In this document: positions 51,717-62,370 of the stretch, one piece after another
Layout: each line of letters opens with the position of its first letter
Numbering within the stretch: position 1 is the first letter of the stretch
NCBI GenBank assembly: GCA_004154925.1
Contig: QJNS01000093.1
Coordinates: 124,001-188,000 of the forward strand
Length of the DNA stretch: 64,000 bases
DNA from: Monosporascus cannonballus
Taxonomy: Eukaryota; Ascomycota; Sordariomycetes; Xylariales
Direction: 5' to 3'
Made by a program: the position numbers and the translations under genes
Notes under the pieces: model-generated
The model's input: only the letters and a program-made list of their open reading frames with translations
Databases searched by the model: none
Told to the model about the DNA's origin: nothing

Positions 51717-52779
51717 CTGATATTTATGGCCCGTGCCAGCCCTGTCAATCAGAAAGACGCTAATAAACTTGCTGATGCTGATTTTTCCACTATTTTAAAT
51801 TTCGCTTTAATCGGCTGATTTTAACCAACGGGCTTCGGCTCCAATTCACTCTATTGCTTCGTAATATGGCCGAATTATTACCGTTTCTTAATATATATAA
51901 TATTTAATATAATATTAATAACTTTACTTAACGGAATACAACGTATTCGAAATTAAATTGAAAATATATTAACTAAAAAAACGTTAATTCATTCGAAAAA
52001 CGAAAGATATTAAAAAATATTCATAAAATAGCTTAATTTCCAATATAAAATTAACGGTTAATACTAAAACCTTTTAGAATTCGGAATTTTCCCAAAAAAA
52101 ACCGATATTTCATTTTTAATATAACTATTATTCTATTAACGTAAATTTGCGTAAAAAGCTTTTCGAGTTTATCGATTATTATTTGCACCTGATAACGTTA
52201 CGTTAAAACTGCTAAGGTTCCTATCGATCTTAAACCTTTCCAAACGAGCCAAAAGTCGAACCTAGCCGAAAATAGCAATTAATTATACATACGTTATTCG
52301 TAAACCTTATATAAGGTAATAATACTTCTTAAATTATATCAGAAACGAATTAACGAAAACCTTAATATTCCGAATTATAAGATTAAAAAACACAGTTATT
52401 AAGCCGGATTTAATAAATTAAACGCTTAAAGGATTTCCGTAACGAAAAAGCAACTAAAAAATAAATATTATTACTTTCAGGAAAGGATTTAGGTATAATT
52501 TACGTTAAAGGAACTAAGTACTTGCGGATAGGGTAAAAACCTTTAAATTCTTACGGTTAAGCTCAAAATTTAAGAAAATTACTTAAAGGTTAATAATATT
52601 TCCTATATTATGCAATATGGTAATAATTAACCGTTATTTAGATATACTCCAAACAAGTGTTTTTCGGCATAAAATTTTAAAATAAATTAAATTTTATAAA
52701 ACAGTATTGGGGCTTTCCGTTAAAGCTAAAAACGAATTAGCTATTAACCTTAAAAGGAATATTAACGTTATTATTCGTT

Positions 52780-53035
52780 CCGTTTAAAAGGTATCATAAG
52801 CTTTTTTTTTGCAAAAATGGGCTGCCGGCAGAAAAACGGATAGCGCGGTCGAAAAAGCCGAAAATACCTTTATGTCGTAATAAGTACGCGTCCGTTTTCG
52901 AAGGGGCCTTACTAACAATTCGGAAACGCAGCGCAAAAACAAAAAGCTCAAGGAACATAATAATTCGCTATTGAAAAAAGGCCTCGAACAAATCGTAAAA
53001 ACGATAATTTGCAATAAAGAACTAATTTAAAGTAC
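52780..53035 (+). pseudogene. possible second Harbinger-borne gene, coiled-coil-like
   Basis: A GC-richer patch reads, on the plus strand, KWAAGRKTDSAVEKAENTF, two consecutive stops, then FRRGLTNNSETQRKNKKLK, EHNNSLLKKGLEQIVKTI and ICNKELI. The heptad-like Lys/Glu/Leu pattern suggests a coiled coil. It runs opposite to the transposase. Harbinger elements of other lineages carry a second, DNA-binding gene, but I see no Myb/SANT signature here, so the identity is open. The open minus frame 52,784-53,014 is probably its shadow. Confidence 0.3.
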
Positions 53036-53779
53036 GAGATTAAATATAAAACAAATTTTCGGAATTTTTATTAATATTTAAACTGATTAATTTAACGATA
53101 ATACGTTATTTGGCATCGTTCGGGCTTAGGCGCGTAACGACTATTTTGTTACCATATTTCTTAACTTAAACGATAATTTAAAGCTTTAATAATTTAAAAG
53201 CTTTAAAGGAATTAAAAATAGGGGCTGCGAAAACCGCGCGTATAACGAAAAAAAGTACTTTATAATAATAACGGAAATATTATAAATTCTTTAAGTACGG
53301 AAAGTAAAAAAATAATAAAAATAATACGGATATAAACCTGTAAAAATATTAAAAATATTAAAATTATAAAAGTGGTAAAAGTAATTAAAAAAAAGGTAAT
53401 ATAAAAAGGATATTTTTTTAAAAAGAATTGATATTTTCTCAATTAATAAATTTTGTTATAAAATAATACATATATTATTCCAATTAAACATATGTTAGAT
53501 TCCGATATAAAATAAATATATTTCGAATTTTATAATATTTAAATTATTATAACGAAAAAACTAAAAAAATTAATTAAACGTTTTTTCCTATTTCGTAATT
53601 AATTTATTAGGCCTTAATATTAAGTGCTTCCTTTAATTAACTTATAACAATAATAATAATGTTTTTATTTTATCATTTTCGCTTTTAATTCTTCCTAAAT
53701 TTCTAATCCGTATCCTATATTTGCATAAAATTATTTGCATAATTTTTATAGTTAATAAAAGTTTCTTTATTCAATTTTA

Positions 53780-54262
53780 CGTATTTATCAAAATGAATTT
53801 CGCTATAAATTAATAAAAAGTTATAAAAATAACGATAGCGTAAATATATTTTAATATAATATTAATACGTAAATAAAATTCCTCCTTAAAGATTTTGAAA
53901 ACACTTTTCTATTTACCGAAAACCCTTTCGATAACGTTTCGCAATTACGCATATCTTACATTATATAACCTTTCCGGCGTACGTAACTTTATTTTAATCT
54001 GCGCTTATTTTCGAAAATAATACCGTATTCCGCGATACGGAATAAAGATTTGCCTACCGATAACGCATCTAACATCACCGAGCAAATATTTATCATTAAA
54101 TATAACAAAATCATTATAATCGACCGCGTTATTAAAAGTTTTATCGTTATTCGCAAAACTTTCCAAGCCAGTTAATATATAAATAAATCTTTTATCGAAA
54201 TCATAAACGGCTAATACGTTCTTTAATAATTTTTCTTTACGGTTTTTCCATACCTTTTGCAT
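53780..54262 (-). pseudogene. PIF/Harbinger transposase (DDE_Tnp_4 type), decayed
   Basis: The 85-codon open part (54,005-54,262) reads WKNRKEKLLKNVLAVYDFDK, then RFIYILTGLESFANNDKTF, NDKYLLGDVRC and PYRGIRYYFRK. The family pattern is NVLAxCDFDxRFxYVxxGWEGSAxD, then YYLxDAGY and PYRGxRYHL. Beyond the stop the frame continues RTPERLYNVRYA*LRNVIER followed by VFG (53,915-53,938), containing the Glu of the catalytic triad. The second Asp (GDVRC) is kept. The first (DGTH) is not readable. Trp, Gln and other codons have become stops. The product would cut and join the transposon ends. Confidence 0.85.
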
Positions 54263-54809
54263 TAAAAAGTTACCCGTAATCTTAAACCTAAAATAAAAAT
54301 TATCGAACGTTCTTAATACGTTTACAAATTATAAAAAAACTTTTCATTATTTACGATTTTTCGATAAAAACAAATATTAAAAGATTTAATAATAAAACAT
54401 ACTAATATTATAAAAGCGTTTAGAACTTTATAAAACGAACGATAAATAATATTATTATTTCTTTTAAAACGATCCGCCGTAAACCGAACGGAAAAACCTT
54501 AAACTATAATAAAAAATTATTATTTTTTCGTTTACCGAAATCCGTAACGTTTTTAAGCCCGTATTCGTTAATAACTAAGTACGTAACGCATAATACATAT
54601 CTTTTTTTATTGAATGATTTTTTAAAAGTAATTAACAGTCGAATATAATATTCCGGATATATACGTAACACTTATTCAGTTAATAATATATACCTTTATA
54701 CGGCATTAAAAATAAAAATTAATAATTACGAAAGTAATAACAAAAATAATTAATTACTTCCGTTAAAAACGGCGCGTTTTCCGCGTTTTTCGTATTACTA
54801 CCATAATTT

Positions 54810-54903
54810 TATGAGATAAGCGAGGGTGCGACGCTAACCACAAGACCAAAAGATCAGCAATTCCAAACCCCCAATTAGAGTTTGGGCACCCAAATCCACC
54901 TTA
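54810..54903 (-). repeat. SINE-like repeat, copy S3 (least mutated)
   Basis: On the minus strand it reads AAGGTGGATTTGGGTGCCC, then GGGTTTGGAATTGCTGATC and TTTTGGTCTTGTGGTTAGCG, then TCGCACCCTCGCTTATCTCA. TGGTCTTGTGGTTAGCG resembles the D-arm/A-box of Glu/His/Asp-type tRNAs. Copies S1 (18,285) and S2 (20,141) align with it under transition-only change. It sits within the Harbinger element, with higher GC than its surroundings, so it inserted there or was carried by it. No B box is seen at this copy. Confidence 0.6.
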
Positions 54904-55267
54904 TAAGGACTAGCTGTGCATATCATCACAAATTTCTAATCGCGAAAAGCGTTAAGTTTTATTACGAAATTACAAAGCGACAATTACGGAAATCTAGGTT
55001 TATAGCGTTATTAAGATATACAGTTAAAAAAACGGCTTTAGATTAAGACAAGGCTATTAAGGTAATCTATACGTTATTTATTAGCAGTTTTAATATTTTA
55101 AGGGCTGCTAAAGTTAAAATAAAGGAAAATCAATATGATAATTAAATATAATTTGTCCAAGCCCGCCAAGAAAATCAGCAATTTTTAGCAAAAAAAAAGT
55201 GGAAATGCTAATATTGATGGACCCGAACGGTTTGCTGAAGATAATGTTGATTTCCCACAACTACGCG

Positions 55268-55292
55268 TTGTTGAAATGTCCCGAACACGCCC
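55268..55292 (-). repeat. Harbinger right terminal inverted repeat
   Basis: Complementary to 51,692-51,716; followed by TTA and host sequence GCCACCTGG. Confidence 0.85.
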
Positions 55293-55295
55293 TTA

Positions 55296-55345
55296 GCCAC
55301 CTGGCAATATCACCCTGAAGGGTGATAGATGGCGAGGTAGGTGGC
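55296..55345. repeat. nested perfect inverted repeats (hairpin)
   Basis: Inner stem TATCACCCT (55,308-55,316) / AGGGTGATA (55,319-55,327) has a 2-base loop. Outer arms GCCACCT (55,296-55,302) and AGGTGGC (55,339-55,345). It starts at the base after the Harbinger target duplication. Function unknown; it could be a small foldback remnant or a structured element. Confidence 0.7.
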
Positions 55346-56171
55346 ATGATATATTTGCTTTAACAAATGCCCGACAAATGCAGAACAATTGCTGGGAAGT
55401 AACAGATGCCTAAATATTAAAAGAAACAGAGCAATTACTAAGCAGGAATTATCGTTTACTTACCATTATCCATACGCTTATAATTGCTTAACAATACGTT
55501 AACAATTGCTTTATAATAATTACATCCCAATATTTATAATTTCAGTTAATAATTTCTTTAATATTATATATACCGCTTTATTTTTATATAAAAATATACC
55601 GTAATTACTGGGCAAACGCGATACCTTCAAGTAAATTTATAATTTAAATTTTTTTAGTTTGTAGTAATCTTAAAAACTAGCATTTATACCGTAATAACTA
55701 AATTCTTTAGCTTATGCTTTTAATTAATCATTATGTTAATATTATACCGCTTAATTCGTTTTCGTAACTTTTTTACAATAGCTACGTATATGCTTAACAA
55801 CCTTATTTAAATCTCGTATTTAGTTTGATATTTTTTTAACTCTACCGCCGTTTGGGGTACGTAACTTTACGCAATTGTTAAGCAGCTGTACATTTTTTGC
55901 TATATATGTACGTATCCTACAATTGCTCCGTGTATAATAAGTTGATTGGATCTGGGCGCTGGCGCTAGTGCCGGATTAATGTTCAGCAAATGCGCTTGGC
56001 GTTTTCTACTCCCTCCGAACTTTTTGCTGCGCCACATTTGTTCTCCTCCCCCGGAACTTTTCTCTACTCCCTCCGAGCTAGGTAACCTAAGCGTGGGACA
56101 CCTATTGTTGGTGTTGGTGATGGTGCTGTCTCTTCATGCATATCGCATAAGGGCTACTGCACCTATTTATC
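55346..56171. other. host tract downstream of the broken gene
   Basis: Carries the same words as the other islands ('aacaaatgcccgacaaatgc', 'gcttaacaatacgttaac', 'aattgttaagcagctg'). Near 56,005-56,090 a short tandem-like duplication contains 'ctactccctccgaactt' and 'ctactccctccgagct'. The plus frame 55,946-56,284 overlaps the 3' end of the minus-strand gene and is not supported as a gene. Confidence 0.45.
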
Positions 56172-56855
56172 CTAGGCAAATTCGGGATAACGCTCCCGCA
56201 AAGCTTCCAGGCACTCCCGCTTACGATAGCGCTGCAAATCTGGCCAGCCATGCCTCCGATAGATATCCTACATCACAGGAATAACCTTATCCGAATCTGG
56301 GAAAATCGTATAGATGTCCACAACCGACCTTAAGCTTTTTGAAAGAAAGTGTAATTTCCGGAACTCGTCCTTAAGAACCTCGAAGAAATCTGTAATAGCC
56401 CAGGACCCGCATCCAACCATCCATACAGCCTCGTTTTCAGGCGTGTAATCGTACGCGTCATCCTGAAACAGTTCCCGCGCCGGTGCCAATTTAATTTCGT
56501 AAGGGCATTCGTACCAGTATATGATACCGAGCTTCGTATCGAGCAGGATGACGGGGTTGTTTCGCCCGCCGCAAGTGAATCCCATAACGTAGGGAGGCAC
56601 ATCATCAATTATGCCGGCTCTTTCCGATAAAAGTCTAAGGGTCTCGCCCTTAACCTGGCGGAGGCTGGCCTCCTGGCCCAGCTTCTGCCAGTCGGCGAAA
56701 TAGCACCAAGGGGCGCCTTGGACGTTGTTGCCGTCGTTCGGTTCAGGTATGTATGGCAGATGACAGAAAAGGGAGAGGACTTCGTCCGTCTTACCCATGC
56801 ATTCAAGGTAGGGCGTTATGGTGGGCCACCCCCCTGCAGGCGGCTCGATAATATC
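56172..56855 (-). pseudogene. C-terminal part of a host Knr4/Smi1-like gene, broken
   Basis: Reads IEPPAGGWPTITPY near its start, then GAPWCYFADWQKLGQ, PPYVMGFTCGGRNNPVILLD, TKLGIIYWYECPYEIKLAPA and AWAITDFFEVL. I recall a fungal protein family with this architecture, related to Knr4/Smi1-like domains, but the name is tentative. Its first 35 codons lie 6 kb away at 62,837-62,940, beyond the Copia element. After PDSDKVIPVM an in-frame TAG (56,268-56,270) precedes 31 more sensible codons (DIYRRHGWPDLQRY..., ending RYPEFA) and a stop at 56,172-56,174. Total ancestral length would be about 260 residues. Composition is ordinary, unlike the transposons. Confidence 0.8.
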
Positions 56856-57074
56856 TGTTGAACCTAGCAGCGCCATGGCTTAGTTAGCTAACCGACTAGT
56901 GGAAATGGTTTCGGCCAGTCCGGTATTCTTATCTCTTGGCTACCACTGTTTTTATCTGTATTTAAGGAGGGTTCACTACCTTCATCTTTTATAGAAAACC
57001 TTTTAAAGGTTATGCAACCTTTAATATACCTTTTTTTCAGTTATATGCTTCTGTATGTAATGCAGGATCTTACA
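56856..57074 (+). repeat. Copia E 5' LTR
   Basis: It is 219 bp long and nearly identical to the 3' LTR. The differences are predominantly transitions (for example CTAGTGG against TTAATGG). Its minus strand supplies an ATG at 56,874-56,876, in frame with the downstream gene fragment. Confidence 0.92.
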
Positions 57075-59029
57075 GTTATGAGCCCGATCCGCATTTTTTT
57101 TAGCCGCGCTTTGATATACTTATTATATACGTTCTGTTAAAGTTATTCGAAACCTTATTATCGCTTTTGCGATATACTTACTGCTCCGTTACCAAAAATA
57201 TTTATCGTCTAATTATTACGTTTTTAGTCATTTTAGCCCGTTTATTCTTTGTATTATTTCTGAAGCCATAGTTACCTAATTAATAAACTTTGACGAATTT
57301 TTTTCAAAACGCGTTTCTAAGTATTTATTTAAAAAAGGAACCCTTAAAAAATATGATATTTTCGAATTTTACGTTAATACGAAAACTGGCATATTATGGG
57401 CATATACTAATTTTAACGTAACCCAAATGCTACCTTTATTAACGATACCAATTTTTTAAACCTTATTATTTCCAGAGTAAAATAATTAGAAAATATATTT
57501 TAAATAACACGAATTATTCGAAATTCGAAAAGGCCTTAAAGGCATATAGTAAGAAGTAATCCTTATATATCGTTTAAGAAATAGTTTTCGTTAAAATTAA
57601 GACCTTTTTAAACTAATCCGTTTATCTTAATTATTATTAAATATACTGGAAAAAAAGTATATTTCCAAAAAAATTAATTACTTTAAAAAATAAGTTTAAG
57701 TTTAGCAATAACGTTCGAATTTACAAGGTCGACGTTCGATATAAATAAACGTTAAAAATTAATAAAATCCAAATAAATATTTGGTTATTTATATATTAAA
57801 AAATATATATTAAAACTGCGAAACTTTAAATTCCGGCCGTTACAGGTTTTTACGGCCACCTTAATTTCCTAAAAGCTATTAACGCTTATTTACCCGATTT
57901 TTCTATTACCCAAATTGTTACAGTAAAAAAAGCTATATTCGAAAATAAGGATTTTATTAAGTTATTACCCGTACAGAACCTGGTAAAACGGTTCCGAAAC
58001 CATATAAGGGTAAGAAAAGCTTAAAACATTAACGCAAAATAATTGTTATGGGAAACGTTTAGCGTTACCCTAAATAAATTTTTTTAATTAAATAAAAAGG
58101 GTTCACAACCACAATATTAACCGTAAAAATAACGGCAACGATTACTATAGCCACTTAACGAAAAAGTATTTATATTAACAGTTATATATCTTTAAAAAAT
58201 ACCCTTATATCTATAAAAAATTAAGCTTTTAAAATGCACCGAAAACCTTAAAATCAGAAAGAAAATAAATAAGCGTATTTCGAACGGAATTTACGAGTTA
58301 AAAACTGCCGTTAAACATATTTAGAATAACGATAAGTTATTAACCCCTTAATTAGCTTTAATATTTTTCGTTAAAAAGTTTTTTATAGGTCTATAAGTTA
58401 ATAACGTTACTACCGGATATAACCTAAAAAGATTTACGTTATTAAATACTTATTTTAATTTTTATATAGGAAATCGTAAGGTTGATTTTTTTGATTTATA
58501 CTTACCGAAAATTGACGGAAAACTCCTAGCCAGAAAAAAATATCTCGATATCGTAAACGAAAATATACGAAAATTTACGCTTACCATACCGTTAAAAAGG
58601 GTTAATACTTTTTTTCTGAAAAATTATTTATATATCCTTAAGATATATACCAACCTAATTTCGTATAAATTATTTTAACAGGCTGGAATTTATTAGAATT
58701 ATAAAACCGACGTTATATATCATAAAACAATAGGTATAAAAATAGCTAAAGTTAGTTAAATCGAACGTTGGCTGATTATATATTATATTAAAATAACGCC
58801 GAGAAATAATAATAACAATATTATTTTAATAATTTTTGCAATAATTAAAAAGAGCTTATTATTACCGTTCCGGAGAATAAAAATAACTTAAAGGATAAAA
58901 TTATCCTCGAAAGCGAAAACGAAGATTTCGTTCCGGAACCTTTAATTCAGGAATTCTTATTTCTTAAGTTAATCTTATAACAAAAGCCTTATAGTAATAA
59001 CTCCCGATTTCCTTTAACACCTTTAAAAG

Positions 59030-59330
59030 GAAACGTTACGATATGGCATTAAAAACTAGCTTACCTAAGCTTACGCGCATTTAAAAAGGTAATGTATATA
59101 ATTACCGAAACGAAAATTTATTTGCTTTTAATAATTTAATATTAGGATTATTAGATTATTAAAGTACAGAACAAGATATTACGACGATAGCCGATTAAGG
59201 AAAATAAACTTTTTAATACGATATACGTTAATTTCTTCGAATTTAACAACGCCTTCGATAAACGTACGAAAACGTTAATTATTACCTATCCAGTTATTAA
59301 GGCTAAAATTAATTATACCTTAAATTAAAA
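59030..59330 (+). pseudogene. Copia E gag-pre-integrase and integrase start
   Basis: WH*KLAYLSL (from 59,043) is the family's WHxRLxHxS zinc-binding start with one Arg turned stop. Downstream 'YVNFFEFNNAFDKRTKTLII' (about 59,222-59,280) matches the beginning of the integrase catalytic core, with Asn at the first catalytic Asp (GAC-to-AAC type). The open minus frame 59,325-59,513 is a shadow. Confidence 0.75.
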
Positions 59331-61149
59331 GAAATACGCTTTAACCACCTTAATAAACATAATAATTTTCCTTGAAAAGTAATTCCATATTAAGGTTAAA
59401 ACGATCGTATTAAACGGTAAGATTTCTTTCGGGAACAAATTCCGAAAATAATTTCTTAATATAAATATTTCCCATAAATTTTCGCCTCCATATACCAAAA
59501 AACCTGTAAGCATTTAAAAACGCGCCGGGAACGTAATTATTACGAAAATACGTTACCTAATTATTAGTAATAACTTTTTTTAACTTATGGCCGGAAATAA
59601 TAAAAATAATTATATATATCGTTAATCGTATACTTATCCATATACTAAGTTGGAAAACTCTTATTTAAGTCTTTAACAAATAATTAACCAAAAATGATAA
59701 AATATCTATTTTCGAAAAAGGTCTAAAAGCAAACATAGCGAATATCGTACTTTTCGGATTAAAGGCTTACACATTTACGGAAGATATCCGTCGGGATGCA
59801 GAACGTCTAAAAAAATAAATCCCAAAGCGTATATCGGCTACTTTATGGGATACGTAATTAGCAATATATATCGGGTATGAATTCCTTTGCAATAATGCGT
59901 TATTACCATTAAGGACGTTACCTTTAACAAAACAAAAAAATATTAGGGCGAACAGAAGATATTCTCGTTCGAAATCGCGGAATTAAATAACCAGATCGAT
60001 AATATCCTTATTTTATTTATAATAACAACTTTTTTAAGGACATTTAAAATTATTTTTAATAGCAATCCTATAAAAATTAATATTGCTAACAGGGAAAATA
60101 ATTTGGTAAAGCAAAACAAACCTAAAAAAGTTACTTACGACATTATCGTAATGGTTATAAATTCTCTTTATCAGGAAACTTTATAAAAAATTAGGAAAAT
60201 AAAACCTAATAATCCTTATAAAATTATTTCGGATAAAATTTTTTTTCATTCGACAATTAACAATAATTCCGAAAAAAACGTTTTAAGTATTATTAATAAA
60301 ACGGACGATTCGGAACGTAAAATTAAATAACCTTATTTACCTATACCGGAAATTATTTCAACTTTCGAAAAATTTTTTAATAACATTACGTATTATTACC
60401 GAATAAAATTTAAAATATATTATTAGGTTTTTTTTAATTACGGTAACAACGTACGGAATTAAATTTCCTAAATCAGATAACTATTATCGATTTTAAAACG
60501 TAAAACGGAAAAAAAAACTACTTTCGGCCAATATTAGTTATAAATTGGCATTCGAAAAACGAAATACGTATCTAATCGCTTTTAATATTGTTTTTTCGAC
60601 TACGATTAAGTATAATCGCTTATATCGTATTAGTTTTCCCGTTGCCCCCAAAAATTAGCAGGAAACCATACAATATAAGTATACCGAAAACTGGAAAAAG
60701 CTTGCGCAAAAAAATAAAATCAAATATATCGGGTAAAACAATTAGTTGCCGTTACTTTATTACAGAAAACGATTTAAAACGTAAGTTCTAACGGTATCCT
60801 TCCGTTAATATGGGTATTTACATACAAATTTAACAAATACGGGGTATTTTAAAAATTTAAGGTTAAAATTGTTATCCGAAGTAACCTTTAGCCCCGTAAA
60901 AACTTTAACGCTTACGTTTTTACGTTAGCAAGCAGGTTTTTTTTACATATTTATAACTATGGCAACCCGATTTAACCTTAAGTTTGGTTAACTTGACGCC
61001 GTTAACGCGTTCTTATATAGCGACCTCGATAAGTTAATGTACGTACGTTTTCCATAAGGATTCGTACGCCCGGGTTTTTGTTTCAAATTCTAAAAGGCCT
61101 TATACAGTTTAAGGCGATTATTACTTCCATAATAACGGGACTTAACGGC

Positions 61150-61480
61150 AGGATTAAAGGAACTGGGATTAAAATCCGTTCCGGATAATCCATATATTAT
61201 AATTAATGGCTGGTTAACGTTATTTTTTTATATTAACGATATAGCTATAATATACAGAATTCGCGATAAAACATACGCTAAAAATTTGCTTGCGAAATTA
61301 ATATAACGTTATTATATTAGCAACTTAAAGGACTTATAATAATTCCTTAAAATAAATATCTTACAAAACCGCGTAATTAAGAAATTATGGTTATTATAAG
61401 ATATTTACTAGAAGAAATTATATATACGCTTCGAATTATTTAAATTCGGAAAACGTTATTTTAAGGTTCTTAAATAAAAG
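61150..61480 (+). pseudogene. Copia E reverse transcriptase remnant
   Basis: FFYINDIAIIYRI includes the catalytic box at 61,229-61,240. It reads YIND, where Copia RT has YVDD, so the first Asp of the pair is lost by a G-to-A change. It is followed by LQNRVIKKLWLL*DIY, the Copia DRxxRxLWLSQxxYI block. Confidence 0.8.
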
Positions 61481-61639
61481 AAATTTAAGGAATATTAAGG
61501 CAAAACGTTAATAACGTTTAGGAAACTATATTTCGAAAAAGTTGGAAGCTTATTATACGGAATTATTATTATTCGCCCGGATTTAGCTAAAATTACTTCC
61601 TATTTATCTTGCTATTGCAAAAACCTTAACCTTATATAC

Positions 61640-62230
61640 CTTAACGTTATTAACAAAGTTATTCTTTACGCTTATTCCATACGTACCTTAATCCTGGAAT
61701 TCGGAAGTAACGAAAATCCTAACGTACGATCGTTCCTATGCGCGAATAACGCCTTATTTGCGGATAACCCTAACCGGAAAAACTCCTAAAAATTCGTATT
61801 ATTATTTTTCGATAACCTTATCGTATAAAAGGTTAATAAGCAGAATACAATTACTATTTCGAGTACGGAGGTTAAGCTTTTAGCTTTTTCGTAAACCGTT
61901 AAGAAAACTTTTTTATACTAAGGCTATTTAAGGCTATTAGGCTAGAATTAAGCGAGAACTTAGTTATCCAGGTTGATAATAAGCAAACGATACAGGTAGT
62001 TATTAAAGAAATTATACGCTTAATCACGAAATTAAAATACGTTAACGTTTATAATTATTGGTTTTGCAAAATTTACGTAATAGGAAAGATAAAGATCGAA
62101 TAAATACCCATTAACGCCATAATAGCAAATAGGTTAATTAAGCCCTTAAAGTTTTAATAATATCAAAAATTCGTTAAGTTATTAAATCTTTAAGACGTTA
62201 CTTTAAGGCTAAAAGAAACCTAGGAAGTAT
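61640..62230 (+). pseudogene. Copia E RNase H and pol C-terminus
   Basis: Readings ILYAYSIRTLILEFGSNENP, FLCANNALFADNPNRKNS*K, VNKQNTITISSTEVKLLAFS and VTLRLKET match the Copia RNase H. The first acidic residue site (xDASFADD) has Asn for Asp. TESEx-like STEVKLLA is preserved. Ends near 62,230. Confidence 0.8.
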
Positions 62231-62370
62231 TAATTTATCCCAAACGTTACCCGGTAACAAAAAGCTATTGTCCCCGTTTTCTTCTTATCGTTTTTTCTCT
62301 TATAAGTTATTATTACTTTTATTTTTAAACAACTTTAAAGGTAAAGTTAGTAAAAAAGTTTTCCAATAAA

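Larger units (their letters stand above)
51692..55292 (-). mobile_element. PIF/Harbinger DNA transposon with TTA target duplication
   Basis: Terminal inverted repeats: the left end reads GGTGGTGTTCGGGACACTTC then AACAA. The right end, reverse-complemented, reads GGGCGTGTTCGGGACATTTC then AACAA. TTA flanks both ends (51,689-51,691 and 55,293-55,295), the 3-bp target preference known for PIF/Harbinger. A minus-strand transposase with DDE_Tnp_4 motifs lies at about 53,780-54,262. Subterminal motifs 'gctgattttaaccaacgggc' and (right, complemented) 'gctgattttcttggcgggc' reinforce the pairing. The element is 3.6 kb and inactivated by stops. Confidence 0.85.

Noticed and set aside
51692..55292. Tc1/mariner-Fot1 assignment from a TA flank
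   Set aside because: The duplication extends to TTA and the transposase motifs (PYRGxRY, NVIERVFG) are those of PIF/Harbinger.
55946..56284. 112-codon plus-strand frame
   Set aside because: Its 3' half is antisense to the C-terminus of the broken host gene. The 5' half has low-complexity duplications.
56330..56806. 92- and 65-codon minus-strand frames overlapping the host gene
   Set aside because: Other-frame shadows of the Knr4/Smi1-like fragment, which has the coherent family motifs.
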